38,432 nucleotides of DNA from Candidatus Dojkabacteria bacterium (GTDB lineage Bacteria > Patescibacteria > Dojkabacteria > SC72): NCBI GenBank assembly GCA_023229785.1, contig JALNYV010000022.1, positions 1-38,432 of the forward strand, given 5' to 3'. Of this stretch, positions 36,556 through 38,432 are shown piece by piece. Position 1 is the first letter of the stretch; the number at the start of each line of letters is the position of its first letter. Made by a program: the position numbers and the translations under genes. The notes below the pieces were generated by a model. It was not told the origin of the DNA. It saw only the letters and a list, made by a program, of their open reading frames with translations, and did not search any database.

Positions 36556-37394
36556 AATCAGAATATAAATCAGGCATAATCAAAAATACAACTAAATGGA
36601 GAAATAGATTTTTAATAGGTACGGCAACTACAGGTCTTGTGAGAATAGAGTGGGTACAAGCTAGATATAGTCAGCTTATTCCCACAAATTGGTCAAGTGC
36701 CGAGACGCTTCAGTGGTTAAACCCAGTTGCCCCCTTAGAATATATAGTTTCAGACGCACAAAATCTCATAGTCCGTTCAGCGATAGAACAGGATGCGGAA
36801 TGGCTTTTCTTTTTAGAACAGGATAATATTATGCCTCCAAATGCGTTTTGGAGACTAAACGAATATATGCGTAAAGCTACCGTACCAGTTGTATCTGGGC
36901 TTTATTTTACCAAATCCAATCCCCCAGAGCCAATGATTTATCGGGGGAAAGGAAATTCCTTTTATGAGAATTGGAAAATGGGAGATAAGGTTTGGGCATC
37001 TGGAGTTCCTACGGGGTTTCTTTTGGTTCATATGAGTATAATAAGGGCGATGTGGAACGAAAGCCCAGAATATAGAATCGGAAATGAGGTTACCCGAAAG
37101 GTGTTTTCCGAACCTTCAAAGATTTGGTTTAATCCAGAAAAAGGCAGAATGGAATCCTCATCTGGGACTTCTGATTTAGCTTGGTGTAGTAGGGTTATGG
37201 AAGAACATTTCTTTGAAAAAGCGGGCTTTGCTAAATATGATAAGATGAAATTCCCTTTTTTAGTAGATACAAATTTATTATCCTTACATATAGATGAAAG
37301 TGGTCGTCAATGGCCAATAGAAATTCCCAAAGAGTTTCAACCCACACCAAAACAAGCTAAAAAAAATGAAATCTTTGTAGCTACTAAAAAATGA
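36552..37394 (+). CDS. Glycosyltransferase-like protein, 280 aa
   Basis: ATGA overlap with the methyltransferase. Fold cues: RNRFLIGTATTGLVRIEW, SDAQNLIVRSAIEQDAEW followed by LFFLEQDNIMPPNAFWRL with acidic E-x-D in the DxD position, GLYFTKSNPPEP, and SGVPTGFLLVHMSI (acceptor loop). Resembles the GT at 21954 in order of motifs. With the two methyltransferases it forms a surface or DNA-modification cassette. Confidence 0.65.
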   Translation: MKSEYKSGIIKNTTKWRNRFLIGTATTGLVRIEWVQARYSQLIPTNWSSAETLQWLNPVAPLEYIVSDAQNLIVRSAIEQDAEWLFFLEQDNIMPPNAFWRLNEYMRKATVPVVSGLYFTKSNPPEPMIYRGKGNSFYENWKMGDKVWASGVPTGFLLVHMSIIRAMWNESPEYRIGNEVTRKVFSEPSKIWFNPEKGRMESSSGTSDLAWCSRVMEEHFFEKAGFAKYDKMKFPFLVDTNLLSLHIDESGRQWPIEIPKEFQPTPKQAKKNEIFVATKK

Positions 37395-37549
37395 AAGTAA
37401 GTATTAATGAAAACAACATAGGGGATGTGGAAAAGATAATTCAAGAGTGGTTAAATTCTGATGAGCAGGAATTGACTTTAACGAAAAATCCCACTAGCTT
37501 AAATGTTTTTGTTCACGATGATATTAAGGCGGAAACAAAAATGGCATGA
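37391..37549 (+). CDS. 52-aa hypothetical protein
   Basis: ATGA overlap with the glycosyltransferase. Acidic helix (GDVEKIIQEWLNSDEQ) then a beta tail (SLNVFVHDD). Function unknown; coupled again by ATGA to the next ORF. Confidence 0.5.
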   Translation: MKVSINENNIGDVEKIIQEWLNSDEQELTLTKNPTSLNVFVHDDIKAETKMA

Positions 37550-37680
37550 AACCCCTCAAAATTAAAGTCCATGATAAAATTACCCTACAAGAAAATCTCT
37601 TTAATTATAAGAAGTGGTTTAATGGATTAAAGAAGTTCTCCTCTCTCCACATACGACAGCTTGACAAAAAACCTCAATAG
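37546..37680 (+). CDS. 44-aa basic hypothetical protein
   Basis: ATGA overlap (37546). Lys/Phe/Leu-rich (NLFNYKKWFNGLKKFSS). Its 3' end contains the promoter of the next endonuclease. Small basic protein of unknown role. Confidence 0.4.
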   Translation: MKPLKIKVHDKITLQENLFNYKKWFNGLKKFSSLHIRQLDKKPQ

Positions 37681-37689
37681 ATGTAGATG
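37661..37689 (+). promoter_or_regulatory. Leaderless-type promoter for HNH gene
   Basis: TTGACA (37661-37666), 17-nt spacer, TAGATG (37684-37689, weak); ATG 37696 is 35 bp from the -35 start. Confidence 0.5.
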
Positions 37690-37695
37690 GGGGAT

Positions 37696-38301
37696 ATGGC
37701 ACAATTTCAGAAAGGAATGACACCTTGGAATAAGGGTAAGAAACTCTCGTTAGAACAGAGAGATAAATTGAGTAAAGCCCTTAAAGGAAGAAAGACGTGG
37801 AATAAGGGATTGAAAGGGAAACAGGTAGGGTGGAGCAAGGGTTTGACAAAAGAAACGTCTCCCATGCTAAAGGAAAGCGGGAGAAAGGGTGGACTTACTA
37901 GAACTGGGAAAAAATTACCCACATTTACTGAAGAACATAAGCAAAAGATAGGATTATCCAATAGGGGAAAGGTGCGTTTGGAAATGAGGGGAGAAAAACA
38001 TCCAAATTGGAAAGGCGGGATGGGAACAGAGAGACACCAAGAAATGGGTAAGATTGAATATAAGTTATGGCGTTCTGAAGTCTTTGAAAGAGATAACTAT
38101 ACATGTCAAATGTGTTTAATCTCAGGCGTTTATCTTAATGCAGACCATATTAAAAATTGGGCTGAATTTCCCGAATTAAGATTTAATATAGATAACGGTC
38201 AAACCCTGTGTAGTGATTGTCATTACTTTAAAACATTTGGAAAACAAAAACCCAAAGACATAAAATGGGGTTTTTATAATTTGAAAGGAGCTAATTCTTA
38301 A
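37696..38301 (+). CDS. HNH endonuclease with NUMOD3-like repeats
   Basis: 201 aa from ATG 37696 (the ORF can be extended to 37687, inside the -10). N-terminal NUMOD3 units (PWNKGKKLSLEQRDKLSKAL, TWNKGL, then KLPTFTEEHKQKIGLSNRGK) bind DNA. The HNH zinc-linked core is WRSEVFERDNYTCQMC, LNADHIKNW with DH, NGQTLCSDCHYFKT with N, CxxC and H. A full, intact endonuclease. Confidence 0.85.
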   Translation: MAQFQKGMTPWNKGKKLSLEQRDKLSKALKGRKTWNKGLKGKQVGWSKGLTKETSPMLKESGRKGGLTRTGKKLPTFTEEHKQKIGLSNRGKVRLEMRGEKHPNWKGGMGTERHQEMGKIEYKLWRSEVFERDNYTCQMCLISGVYLNADHIKNWAEFPELRFNIDNGQTLCSDCHYFKTFGKQKPKDIKWGFYNLKGANS

Positions 38302-38302
38302 A

Positions 38303-38432
38303 ATGGTTCTATACGTCAATGCTGGTGCAGGAGAAGATGATATTGGTGGAGCGTTTACCGCTACTGGTGCTGCCCCTGCTAAAGCTGGGAATATCATCAT
38401 CTTACAAGTCTTCCAAGACGGTACTACTAATG
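38303..38432 (+). CDS. Virion-like protein, N-terminal fragment (runs off window)
   Basis: ATG 38303 with AAGGAG upstream; 43 codons seen, no stop. Ala/Gly-rich start (VLYVNAGAGEDDIGGAFTAT, then APAKAGNIIILQVFQDG) resembling the beta-rich appendage protein at 26451 in style. Probably a tail or fibre gene continuing to the right. Confidence 0.5.
   Translation, partial: MVLYVNAGAGEDDIGGAFTATGAAPAKAGNIIILQVFQDGTTN

Noticed and set aside
1..38432. Alternative genetic code (stop reassignment)
   Set aside because: TAA, TAG and TGA all end well-supported genes (e.g. terL, portal, AAA+), and no core gene is interrupted by an in-frame stop.
1..38432. CRISPR array, insertion sequence or integrase/att site
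   Set aside because: No regularly spaced repeats longer than the operator repeats, no transposase or recombinase motifs, and no terminal inverted repeats were seen.

Overview
The window looks like part of the genome of a tailed bacteriophage with podovirus-like virion genes. It is AT-rich, densely packed and uses the standard bacterial code, since TAA, TAG and TGA all serve as stops. The host cannot be named from the sequence. Promoters are close to the sigma-70 consensus, and the highly expressed virion genes (capsid, decoration-like protein, 34055) have strong AAGGAGGTGA Shine-Dalgarno sites. No DNA polymerase, primase, helicase, integrase, tRNA or holin was recognised, so the replication module probably lies outside the window or is too divergent to see.

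Left arm (1-6831, minus strand): about 24 very small, tightly overlapping genes read leftwards. They are probably early or host-takeover genes. Many are zinc-ribbon miniproteins, single-helix membrane proteins or mini helix-turn-helix proteins. One is a membrane-anchored protein with lytic-transglycosylase-like motifs. Control region (6240-7142): a leftward promoter at 6372-6399, another at 6876-6904 flanked by two palindromic operators, and a perfect rightward consensus promoter at 7108-7136. Rightward genes start at 7143: an HNH endonuclease, a ribbon-helix-helix repressor-like gene with three operator-like repeats, small ORFs, a ClpB-D2-like AAA+ ATPase behind an attenuator-like terminator, a metallophosphoesterase, a second HNH protein, a DUF5664 (dATP/dGTP diphosphohydrolase N-terminal-like) protein and a HAD phosphatase.

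Morphogenesis block (14056-34555): small and large terminase, an N-anchored coiled-coil protein, a P22-like portal, small proteins, scaffold, major capsid, a LAGLIDADG endonuclease, a glycosyltransferase, decoration-like proteins, connector/adaptor, beta-propeller-like tail protein, fibre-like proteins, four large Gln/Gly/Ala-rich probable internal (ejection) proteins, a muralytic-like virion protein and C-terminal appendage proteins. Right end (34556-38432): HNH, two SAM methyltransferases, a second glycosyltransferase, another HNH, and the start of a further virion-like gene.

The most interesting signals are regulatory. Nine TTGACA-type promoters lie exactly 35-36 bp upstream of an ATG, which predicts leaderless mRNAs. 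They include terminase, virion and homing endonuclease genes, on both strands. Several 100-230-nt non-coding gaps inside the rightward operon look like structured RNA. One (13113-13238) has crossing 8- and 9-bp perfect helices plus a 17-bp terminator helix ending directly on the next ATG. Two gaps (11253 and 13481) share the same two 8-mers at identical spacing. The large terminase may start at an AUA codon. Six homing-type endonucleases are scattered through the window.
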